From: CAZDXV01 sp964648705 | Lineage (GTDB): Bacteria > Patescibacteriota > Minisyncoccia > Minisyncoccales > GWA2-38-27 | DNA: 5,852 nt | Assembly (NCBI GenBank): GCA_964648705.1 | Contig: CAZYOI010000036.1 | Location: 1-5,852 of the forward strand | Reading direction: 5' to 3' | Part shown: in pieces, positions 1 through 5,335 of the stretch | Layout of the letters: each line of letters begins with the position of its first letter | Position numbering within the stretch: the first letter of the stretch is position 1 | Notes under the pieces: generated by a model | Databases searched by the model: none | What the model saw: only the letters and a program-made list of their open reading frames with translations | What the model was told of the DNA's origin: nothing | Program-made: the position numbers and the translations under genes

Positions 1-1061
1 TTGGGAGAAAGAGTCATTCTGTGCTCTTTTGGGTCTATAGAGAGTATTTTAAAATGGTACTTTTCTCCTGTTTTTAGGCCTTCCTTCATTTTTTCTGCAG
101 AACCGAACTCTGAAACGTGGCACAAGCCCTGTATTTCAGAAGTTATCTGGACAAAAGCTCCAAAGGGATTGAGTTTGGTAACCTTGCCTTCTATTGTCTG
201 TCCTTTTTGAAACTTATCCCCTATTCCTTTCCAGGGGTCTTCTTTCAAAGCTTTTAAAGAAAGAGATACTCTTCCGTCTTCTGAAATATCCACTATTTTA
301 GCTTTAACTTTGTCTTCTGTTTTGACTATCTCTGATGGGTCTTCTATTAACTGCCAGTCAAGTTCTGAAATGTGGATTAAGCCTTCAAGCCCTTCTTTGC
401 CGAATTTGATGAAAGCTCCGAAGTCAACTACTCCCGTTATCTCTCCTTCGACAACATCCCCCTCTTTATAGTTTTTGAGCATCTCTTTCGCTTTTTCCCG
501 GTCTTTCGCTTTTTCAGAAAGAATGAGATTCTCCTCTTTTGGGTCCAAACTGAAAACCTTTACCTTGATTGTTTCTCCAATAAACTCCTGAAGCTTCTGG
601 AGTATTTTCTGGCTGTCTCCTCCTTCTACTTTGGGGTAGTGCTCCGGGGATAACTGGGAAACAGGGATAAAGGCCTGGACTCCGGAAACCTTTGTCAGGA
701 GGCCTCCTTTGTTGGCTCCCTGTATTTTAACCTCTATAATCTCGTCTTCCTCCTTTGTCTTTTTCAGCTCTTTCCAGGCGAGTTCTCTGTCTGCCTTGCT
801 CATAGAAAGCTCTATGTATCCCTCTTCGTTTTCCAGGTCCACTATTTTAGCTGATATCTTATCTCCAATATTAAGATCTCTCAGGTTGTCTTTGGATTCG
901 TAAAACTCTCTGCCGTAGATTATGCCCGTGCCCCAGGGGCCCAGGTTCAAAAAAATAGCGGCTCTTCCAATATTAACAACCTCCCCTTGGACTATCTGGC
1001 CAACCTTTGGGGGCTTTAATGTTTCTTTTTGGTCTATTAGTTCTTTCATAATATCTGCCAT
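1..1061 (-). CDS. rpsA: 30S ribosomal protein S1 (partial, C-terminus beyond left edge)
   Basis: Reading the minus strand from the ATG at 1061-1059 gives 353 open codons with no stop before the edge, so the gene is 3'-truncated by the window. The product contains four successive S1 (OB-fold) RNA-binding repeats at roughly residues 19-90, 106-185, 199-271 and 286-353. The third is the most canonical (GEITGVVDFGAFIKFG followed by EGLIHISEL), and the fourth repeats the pattern (GKVTKLNPFGAFVQI, GLCHVSEF). Repeats one and two are more diverged. S1 binds mRNA on the small ribosomal subunit and helps load transcripts with weak or no Shine-Dalgarno sequence. E. coli S1 has six repeats; here at least four are visible and the true total is unknown. 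No Shine-Dalgarno precedes the ATG, and the -10 box lies 7 nt upstream, so a leaderless transcript is likely. A Met at residue 5 is an alternative start. The gene diverges from the gyrA operon. A generic multi-S1 protein is a less likely alternative. Confidence 0.93.
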   Translation of the reverse strand, partial: MADIMKELIDQKETLKPPKVGQIVQGEVVNIGRAAIFLNLGPWGTGIIYGREFYESKDNLRDLNIGDKISAKIVDLENEEGYIELSMSKADRELAWKELKKTKEEDEIIEVKIQGANKGGLLTKVSGVQAFIPVSQLSPEHYPKVEGGDSQKILQKLQEFIGETIKVKVFSLDPKEENLILSEKAKDREKAKEMLKNYKEGDVVEGEITGVVDFGAFIKFGKEGLEGLIHISELDWQLIEDPSEIVKTEDKVKAKIVDISEDGRVSLSLKALKEDPWKGIGDKFQKGQTIEGKVTKLNPFGAFVQITSEIQGLCHVSEFGSAEKMKEGLKTGEKYHFKILSIDPKEHRMTLSP

Positions 1062-1068
1062 ATGGAAT

Positions 1069-1097
1069 ACTTTAACACAATCATTTTTCAATTGCAA
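1069..1097 (-). promoter_or_regulatory. rpsA promoter, probably giving a leaderless mRNA
   Basis: On the minus strand, TTGCAA (1097-1092) is followed after 17 nt by TAAAGT (1074-1069). Each matches 4 of 6 positions of the sigma-70 consensus, at ideal spacing. The -10 ends 7 nt before the rpsA ATG, which would place the transcription start at or next to the A of the start codon. The -35 hexamer is self-complementary and is also usable as the -35 of the opposite promoter. The boxes are seen directly; promoter activity is inferred. Confidence 0.55.
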
Positions 1098-1120
1098 GAG
1101 GATTTCTTTTATGGTAATAT
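1092..1120 (+). promoter_or_regulatory. Promoter of the MBL-fold/gyrA operon
   Basis: TTGCAA (1092-1097), a 17-nt spacer, then TAATAT (1115-1120) form a sigma-70-like promoter. The -10 ends 12 nt before the ATG at 1133, so the predicted leader is only about 6 nt (AAGCTT) with no room for a Shine-Dalgarno. The TTGCAA is the same hexamer used on the opposite strand for rpsA. The 14-mer AAAAAGCTTATGAA spanning the start (1124-1137) recurs exactly at the first pilin gene (4930-4943). Confidence 0.55.
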
Positions 1121-1132
1121 TGAAAAAAGCTT

Positions 1133-1735
1133 ATGAATATTAACTGGTACGGACAAACTTGTTTTAGGATAAGCAGTCAGGTTGAAAAAGGCAAGACAGT
1201 AGATCTTTTGATAGATCCCTTTTTTGATAAAGGAAGAGGGCCCAAACTGGATACAGATGTCCTTATACTCACCCAGGACGGAGCAAAGATTCCCGCCGGC
1301 AAATACTTTTCTATATCAAGCCCCGGAGAATACGATGTCAAAGGCGCATACATTACAGGCATAGAGGCCGGGAAGACAACTATCTATACTATAGAGGCAG
1401 AGGATATCAGAATCTGTCATCTGGGGACGATAAACGAGGAGCTTTCTTCGGAGCAGATTGAAGCAGTGAACGAAGTAGATATCCTTCTTATTCCTGTAGG
1501 CGGAGGGGACTCTTTGGACGCCAAAAAAGCGGTAAAGCTTATGTCTCAGATAGAGCCGAGGATTATTATTCCTATGCGCTACAAGATACCCAAGGTTAAA
1601 GCCAAGCTTGACAAAGTAGATGCCTTTTTGAAGGAAGTAGGGGTAAAGTCGCTCGAAGCTCTGCCCAAGCTGAATATTAAAAAGAAAGATCTTCCCAAAG
1701 AGGACGAAGCCAAGATAATAGTTTTGAAGGCCTAA
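1133..1735 (+). CDS. UlaG-like metallo-beta-lactamase-fold protein, apparently metal-free pseudoenzyme
   Basis: This 200-residue protein resembles the Lactamase_B_3/UlaG-like branch of the metallo-beta-lactamase superfamily. It begins with the typical strand NINWYGQTCFRI (2-13) and LLIDPF (25-30), and has SPGEYDVKGAYITGI (63-77), TIYTIEAEDIRICHLG (83-98), VDILLIPVGGG (115-125) and IEPRIIIPMRYKIP (140-153). Active members carry HxHxDH after the DVLxx(T/S) strand, then HLGD, then PMHYK. Here these read LTQDGAK (46-52), HLGT (96-99) and PMRYK (147-151). The loop between YITGI and TIYTIE, which in relatives I recall includes a His-containing segment, is only a few residues. The expected metal ligands therefore look lost while the fold is kept, so hydrolase activity is doubtful and a structural or binding role is possible. 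It is the first gene of the gyrA operon, and its TAA overlaps the next ATG by one base. The start at 1133 has no Shine-Dalgarno; it fits the family N-terminus. Specific function unknown. Confidence 0.85.
   Translation: MNINWYGQTCFRISSQVEKGKTVDLLIDPFFDKGRGPKLDTDVLILTQDGAKIPAGKYFSISSPGEYDVKGAYITGIEAGKTTIYTIEAEDIRICHLGTINEELSSEQIEAVNEVDILLIPVGGGDSLDAKKAVKLMSQIEPRIIIPMRYKIPKVKAKLDKVDAFLKEVGVKSLEALPKLNIKKKDLPKEDEAKIIVLKA
1726..1730 (+). promoter_or_regulatory. Possible Shine-Dalgarno for the 62-residue membrane protein
   Basis: GAAGG lies 4 nt before the ATG at 1735, inside the last codons of the preceding gene. The spacing is short, but the TAATG stop-start overlap would allow terminating ribosomes to reinitiate. 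Confidence 0.4.
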
Positions 1736-1923
1736 TGGAGTTTTTAAAAAAGATCCAGAATCTTCCCGAGAGAAAAAAGAAGATAATCCTCTGGACAACG
1801 GTTGTCATAATAGGGCTGGCAATGATTACTGTCTGGATTTTCTCTCTTCCCGGGAAAGTAGAGGAAAACAGAGAAAGCGATTATCTCAAAAAACTGGAGG
1901 AATCTTTTAAAAATGCCGGATAA
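1735..1923 (+). CDS. Small single-pass membrane protein of unknown function
   Basis: I do not recognise a named family. The 62-residue product has a basic N-terminus (ERKKK, residues 12-16), one strongly hydrophobic segment at about 17-39 (IILWTTVVIIGLAMITVWIF), and a charged, probably helical tail (EENRESDYLKKLEESFKN). By the positive-inside rule the N-terminus should be cytoplasmic and the tail outside, though the tail is also Lys-rich. It is unlikely to be a chance reading frame. Its start overlaps the stop of the MBL-fold gene (TAATG), its end overlaps gyrA by 11 nt, and its 3' end carries the gyrA ribosome-binding site. The ordered basic/hydrophobic/charged composition looks protein-like. 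Its position suggests co-expression with gyrase A. No functional claim can be made beyond an inner-membrane location. Confidence 0.7.
   Translation: MEFLKKIQNLPERKKKIILWTTVVIIGLAMITVWIFSLPGKVEENRESDYLKKLEESFKNAG
1896..1900 (+). promoter_or_regulatory. Shine-Dalgarno for gyrA
   Basis: GGAGG (within CTGGAGGAATC) lies 12 nt upstream of the gyrA ATG at 1913, inside the end of the preceding small gene. It is the clearest anti-Shine-Dalgarno match before any start in the window and supports ATG 1913 as the gyrA start. Confidence 0.6.
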
Positions 1924-4381
1924 AAAGGAAGAAAACAAAATAGGAAAGGTAAATCAGGTCCATATAGTAGAAGAGATGAAAACCTCCTATATCGACTATG
2001 CTATGTCAGTCATAGTCTCTAGGGCTTTGCCTGACGTCAGAGACGGCTTAAAGCCCGTTCACAGGAGGATTCTTTACGCTATGAAGGGCATGGGCCTGGC
2101 TTATTCTTCCGGTTTTAGAAAATCAGCCGCCGTTACAGGTGAGGTTTTAGGCAAATATCACCCTCATGGAGATACCTCGGTTTATGACGCTTTAGTGAGA
2201 ATGGCACAGGATTTCTCTTTGAGATATCCTCTAGTGGTGGGTCAGGGGAATTTTGGGTCAATCGACGGGGATCCTGCAGCGCATCAACGCTATACAGAAT
2301 GCAAGCTCTCTAAGGCAGGAGAAGAGATGCTGAAAGATATTGAAAAAGACACAGTTGATTTTATGGACAACTACGACGGAACCCAGAGAGAGCCTACTGT
2401 TCTGCCTTCTCCTCTCCCCCAGTTTCTTTTGAACGGCTCTATTGGAATTGCTGTCGGTATGGCTACCAGTATACCTCCCCACAACCTCGGAGAGGTCTGT
2501 GATGCCGCTATATACTTAATAGACAAGCCTAAAGTTGCAGCCGAGGATCTTTTTGAGTTTATCAAAGGTCCTGACTTTCCCACAGGGGGCATAATCTACG
2601 GCAAAAAAGACATTGTTTCAGCTTACTCTCAAGGAAAGGGGCCTATTGTCAGCAGAGGAAAAGCTGAAGTTGTAGAGAATAAAAAAGGAAGAGATCAGAT
2701 TGTAATTATGGAAATCCCCTACCAGGTCCAGAAGTCCTCTTTAGTAGAGCAGATAGCCAAACTGATTCAGGACAAGAAGATAAAAGGGGTAAAAGACGTA
2801 AGAGACGAATCAGACAGAGAGGGGCTGAGAATAGCAATAGATCTTCAGCAGAACGCCTATCCCAGGAAGATATTGAACAGATTGTATAAGTTTACAGACC
2901 TTCAGAAGACCTTCCATCTTAATATGCTGGCTCTTGTTGACGGAATCCAGCCCAGGGTATTGTCTCTGGTTGACGCCTTAAGCTACTTTATAGAGCACAG
3001 AAAGGAAGTAGTTTACAGAAGAACCAAGCATGATTTGGAGAAAGCCAAAGAGAGAGCCCATATTTTAGAGGGCCTTCACAAATGTCTTAGCAAGATAGAC
3101 GACGTTATAAAGACAATCAAGTCCTCGGAGAACAGAGACGACGCCCAGAAGAAATTAATGAAGAAGTTTAAGCTGACAAAAATACAGGCAGACGCTATTC
3201 TGGAAACCAAGCTTTCAGCTTTGGCCAAACTGGAGAGAAAAAAGATAGAGGACGAATTAAAAGATCTTAAAGAAAAGATAAAAGAATACACAGCTATCTT
3301 AAAGAGCAAAGCCAGGATAAAGGCCGTGGTGAAGAAGGAGCTGAAAGAGATAAAAGAGAACTTCGGAGACGAGAGAAAAACCAAAGTAAACGTCCAAAGA
3401 TTAGGAGAGATAGCGGAAGAGGATCTCATCCCCCAGGAAGAAACAGTGATTACCCTGACAAAAGGGGGGTATATTAAAAGAGTTTCTCCTTCGACTTACA
3501 AGATCCAGAGAAGAGGAGGCAAGGGTATTCTGGGGATGAAAACCCTTCAAGAGGATATTGTAGAGCACTTCTTAATAGCCAACACCCATGATTCCCTTTT
3601 GTTCTTTACAGATTCTGGGAAGGTATTCAGAACTGTTGCCTATGAAATACCGTCAGGTTCCAGGGTAGCAAGGGGAAGAGGCATTCAGAACTTTTTGGAG
3701 CTTTCCTCTGAAGAAAAAGTTTTATCTCTCCAGACATTAGGGAAAGAAGACAAAGAGAAGGGAATTGAGAATTTAATAATGGTTACCAAAAATGGTATAA
3801 TAAAAAAGACCTCTCTTGAAGAGTTCAAGAATGTGAGAAGGTCCGGTTTAATCGCTATAAACCTGAGAAAAGGAGACGCTTTAAGGAAGGTTTCCAAGAG
3901 CACGGGAGACAACGAGATTATTATAGTGACCAAGAAGGGAAAGTCAATCAGATTCAACGAGAAGAATCTCAGAGCTATGGGAAGGCCCGCTTCGGGAGTA
4001 AAAGGAATCAATCTTAAAAAAGAAGACGAAGTAGTGGGAATGGATGTTATCTTCAAGCCGGAAAAGAAGAAAAAAGACAAGAGACTTGTTCTGGTTATAA
4101 CGGAAAACGGATACGGGAAACAGACCAGTCTGGAAAAATACAGAGATCAGAGCAGGGGAGGATCTGGAATCAAAACAGCCAACATTAACGAAAAGACGGG
4201 AGATATTGTCTCTTCCAGAGTGCTCTCTGGAGAGGAAAAAGAGATAATAGTTATCTCCCAAAAAGGCCAGGTTATTAGAACTAAAGTATCATACATTCCA
4301 AAAACAAGCAGAGCCACCCAGGGGGTTAAGGTAATGAGGCTTTCAGAAGGAGACAAGGTGGCTTCTGTGGCCTGCATATGA
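1913..4381 (+). CDS. gyrA: DNA gyrase subunit A
   Basis: This 822-residue subunit of the A2B2 type IIA topoisomerase cleaves and rejoins DNA to introduce negative supercoils with GyrB. The N-terminus has SRALPDVRDGLKPVHRRIL (36-54) and the quinolone-pocket helix KSAAVTGEVLGKYHPHGDTSVYD (70-92). The catalytic tyrosine is Y127 in QRYTE, next to R126. IGIAVGMATSIPPHN (about 176-192) matches the conserved intercalating-Ile region. A long charged coiled coil spans roughly 365-490 with KLTKIQADAIL inside. The C-terminal domain shows a perfect GyrA box QRRGGKG at 532-538 and about six beta-pinwheel blades, each with a (T/S)xxGxxx(R/K) core. The GyrA box separates this from ParC. The protein is shorter than the 875 residues of E. 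coli and ends right after the last blade, with no acidic tail. The Ser83-equivalent is Thr88 and the Asp87-equivalent is Asp92. The gene overlaps its upstream neighbour by 11 nt and the downstream one by 4 nt (ATGA). No gyrB is in the window. Confidence 0.98.
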   Translation: MPDKKEENKIGKVNQVHIVEEMKTSYIDYAMSVIVSRALPDVRDGLKPVHRRILYAMKGMGLAYSSGFRKSAAVTGEVLGKYHPHGDTSVYDALVRMAQDFSLRYPLVVGQGNFGSIDGDPAAHQRYTECKLSKAGEEMLKDIEKDTVDFMDNYDGTQREPTVLPSPLPQFLLNGSIGIAVGMATSIPPHNLGEVCDAAIYLIDKPKVAAEDLFEFIKGPDFPTGGIIYGKKDIVSAYSQGKGPIVSRGKAEVVENKKGRDQIVIMEIPYQVQKSSLVEQIAKLIQDKKIKGVKDVRDESDREGLRIAIDLQQNAYPRKILNRLYKFTDLQKTFHLNMLALVDGIQPRVLSLVDALSYFIEHRKEVVYRRTKHDLEKAKERAHILEGLHKCLSKIDDVIKTIKSSENRDDAQKKLMKKFKLTKIQADAILETKLSALAKLERKKIEDELKDLKEKIKEYTAILKSKARIKAVVKKELKEIKENFGDERKTKVNVQRLGEIAEEDLIPQEETVITLTKGGYIKRVSPSTYKIQRRGGKGILGMKTLQEDIVEHFLIANTHDSLLFFTDSGKVFRTVAYEIPSGSRVARGRGIQNFLELSSEEKVLSLQTLGKEDKEKGIENLIMVTKNGIIKKTSLEEFKNVRRSGLIAINLRKGDALRKVSKSTGDNEIIIVTKKGKSIRFNEKNLRAMGRPASGVKGINLKKEDEVVGMDVIFKPEKKKKDKRLVLVITENGYGKQTSLEKYRDQSRGGSGIKTANINEKTGDIVSSRVLSGEEKEIIVISQKGQVIRTKVSYIPKTSRATQGVKVMRLSEGDKVASVACI

Positions 4382-4896
4382 TTAGTTTTTTAGACCCAGA
4401 AGAAATACTGGATAAGCTGGATTTAGAGCCCGGCCTTGCCGCTGCGGAGTTTGGATGCGGTTCAGGGAGCTTTACTATCCCCTTGGCTAAAAGGCTGAAA
4501 GACGGTTTGGTTTACGCTGTAGATATCCAGAGAGAGCCCCTTTCCGCCTTAAAGGGGAGAGTTCAGGCAGAGAATGTAAACAATGTCAGGATAATCAGAG
4601 GGAACTTGGAAAAGACAGAGGGCTCCACTTTGGGTCCTGGCAGCGTGGACTTGGTTTTAATAGTCAATGTTTTCTTCCAATCAGAAGAGAAAGAGAAAAT
4701 AATAACCGAAGCCGGGAGGGTTTTGAAGCAGGGAGGAAAAATGGTTGTTATAGACTGGAAGCCCAAAGCTCCAAAGGGGCCGGAGAAGGGAGTGGCAGCT
4801 GACAAAATAAAGAAAATGGCAGAAAAGGAGGGCTTTTCTTTAGAGGAGCAGTTTGATATTGAAAAATACCATTACGGTTTAGTTTTCAACAAGTAG
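4378..4896 (+). CDS. Class I SAM-dependent methyltransferase (Methyltransf_11-like), substrate unknown
   Basis: This 172-residue protein has a Rossmann-type SAM-binding core. Motif I is AAEFGCGSGSF (22-32). An acidic residue after strand 2 (AVDI, D49) should contact the SAM ribose. GNLEKTEG (75-82) is a post-II motif, DLVLIVNVFF (91-100) is strand 4, and AGRVLKQGGKMVVIDWKP (112-129) is the strand-5 region typical of UbiE/Methyltransf_11 enzymes. It ends in HYGLVFNK. It is shorter than UbiE/MenG proteins and I see nothing that fixes the substrate, so naming it ubiE would be unsafe. The start codon overlaps the gyrA stop (ATGA), indicating translational coupling; only a weak AAGGTGG (4354-4360) lies upstream, rather far away. 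It is the last gene of the operon, and its final codons form the 5' arm of the terminator hairpin. Confidence 0.87.
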   Translation: MISFLDPEEILDKLDLEPGLAAAEFGCGSGSFTIPLAKRLKDGLVYAVDIQREPLSALKGRVQAENVNNVRIIRGNLEKTEGSTLGPGSVDLVLIVNVFFQSEEKEKIITEAGRVLKQGGKMVVIDWKPKAPKGPEKGVAADKIKKMAEKEGFSLEEQFDIEKYHYGLVFNK

Positions 4897-4917
4897 GCTT
4901 GTTGTTTTCTTTTTTAA
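4887..4917 (+). terminator. Rho-independent terminator of the gyrA operon, containing the stop codon
   Basis: CAACAAG (4887-4893) pairs perfectly with CTTGTTG (4898-4904) around the 4-nt loop TAGG, followed by a T-rich tract (TTTTCTTTTTT). The methyltransferase stop TAG is in the loop and its last codons make the 5' arm. The stem is only 7 bp and not GC-rich, so termination may be incomplete. Confidence 0.65.
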
Positions 4918-4927
4918 GTAATATAAT
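4899..4927 (+). promoter_or_regulatory. Promoter of the pilin-like gene pair
   Basis: A perfect TATAAT (4922-4927) has TTGTTG (4899-4904) exactly 17 nt upstream. The -35 match is only partial (TTG) and lies within the 3' arm of the preceding terminator. The -10 ends 11 nt before the ATG at 4939, predicting a leader of about 5 nt. The following AAAAAGCTTATGAA is identical to the start region of the MBL-fold gene. Confidence 0.6.
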
Positions 4928-4938
4928 GGAAAAAGCTT

Positions 4939-5286
4939 ATGAAAGTCCGTTTTCCGAAAATAGCAGCTTTCTTTCTGGTTTTAGTATTGATCTTGCCTGT
5001 TCTTGTTTCAGCCGTTGAGATTCCCAATCCCCTGGTCCATGAAACATTTGAGTCTCTTTTGGATTCCATTATTACTTTTCTCGCCTTTTACCTGGGTCCT
5101 CCAATAGCCGTTATTATGATACTGGTGGCAGGATTTTACTTTGTTACGGCGGCCGGCGATCCAGAGAAGATAGAAAAGGCCAAAAAGATAATATTGTGGA
5201 CTTTGATAGGGCTTTTGATACTGTTTAGCGCAAAAGGAATTGTCGCCTTGCTGAAAGATGTTTTGGGAATGCAGCCTCCTGCCTAA
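4939..5286 (+). CDS. T4SS_pilin-like (VirB2/TrbC-like) small membrane protein 1
   Basis: The 115-residue product begins with a signal peptide: basic MKVRFPK, hydrophobic core 8-23, likely cleavage after VSA at 25. The mature part has two hydrophobic segments, about 46-70 and 84-106, separated by the short charged loop GDPEKIEKAKK (73-83). This order, with AGFYFVTAAGDPEK leading into the loop, is what I associate with Patescibacteria T4SS_pilin proteins, distantly like VirB2/TrbC major pilins of type IV secretion or conjugation systems. Such proteins sit in the cytoplasmic membrane and may be extracted into a surface filament. No VirB4, VirB6 or other T4SS gene lies in the window, so function is inferred from the fold pattern alone. 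A paralogue follows after 49 nt, probably on the same transcript. The start fits the signal peptide; there is no Shine-Dalgarno within reach of the predicted transcription start. Confidence 0.72.
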   Translation: MKVRFPKIAAFFLVLVLILPVLVSAVEIPNPLVHETFESLLDSIITFLAFYLGPPIAVIMILVAGFYFVTAAGDPEKIEKAKKIILWTLIGLLILFSAKGIVALLKDVLGMQPPA

Positions 5287-5335
5287 TTAACAATTTTTAA
5301 AAAGGTCGGTAGACAAAATCAATAAATTTAGAAAA

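Noticed and set aside
1..210. Plus-strand open frame starting with TTG at the left edge
   Set aside because: It is antisense to the clear S1-domain coding sequence of rpsA and has no protein family character.
709..1143. Plus-strand open frames at 709-903 and 922-1143
   Set aside because: Ser/Phe-rich antisense shadows of rpsA; the second runs into the divergent promoter region and past the real start at 1133.
1316..1798. 160-codon minus-strand frame across the MBL-fold gene
   Set aside because: The opposite strand has clear MBL-fold motifs and a coupled junction; the antisense frame has no recognisable domain.
4213..4235. Inverted repeat TCCAGAG/CTCTGGA inside gyrA as a possible regulatory hairpin
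   Set aside because: It lies mid-gene with no T tract and can be explained by chance in purine-rich coding sequence.
3076..4377. Several minus-strand frames of 76-131 codons inside gyrA
   Set aside because: Their Phe/Ser/Leu-rich composition is the mirror of the purine-rich, Lys/Glu-rich gyrA coding strand; GyrA is unbroken here.
5287..5335. Independent promoter for the second pilin-like gene
   Set aside because: TAAATT at 5323-5328 resembles a -10, but no -35 lies at 16-18 nt and no terminator separates the two genes, so co-transcription is simpler.
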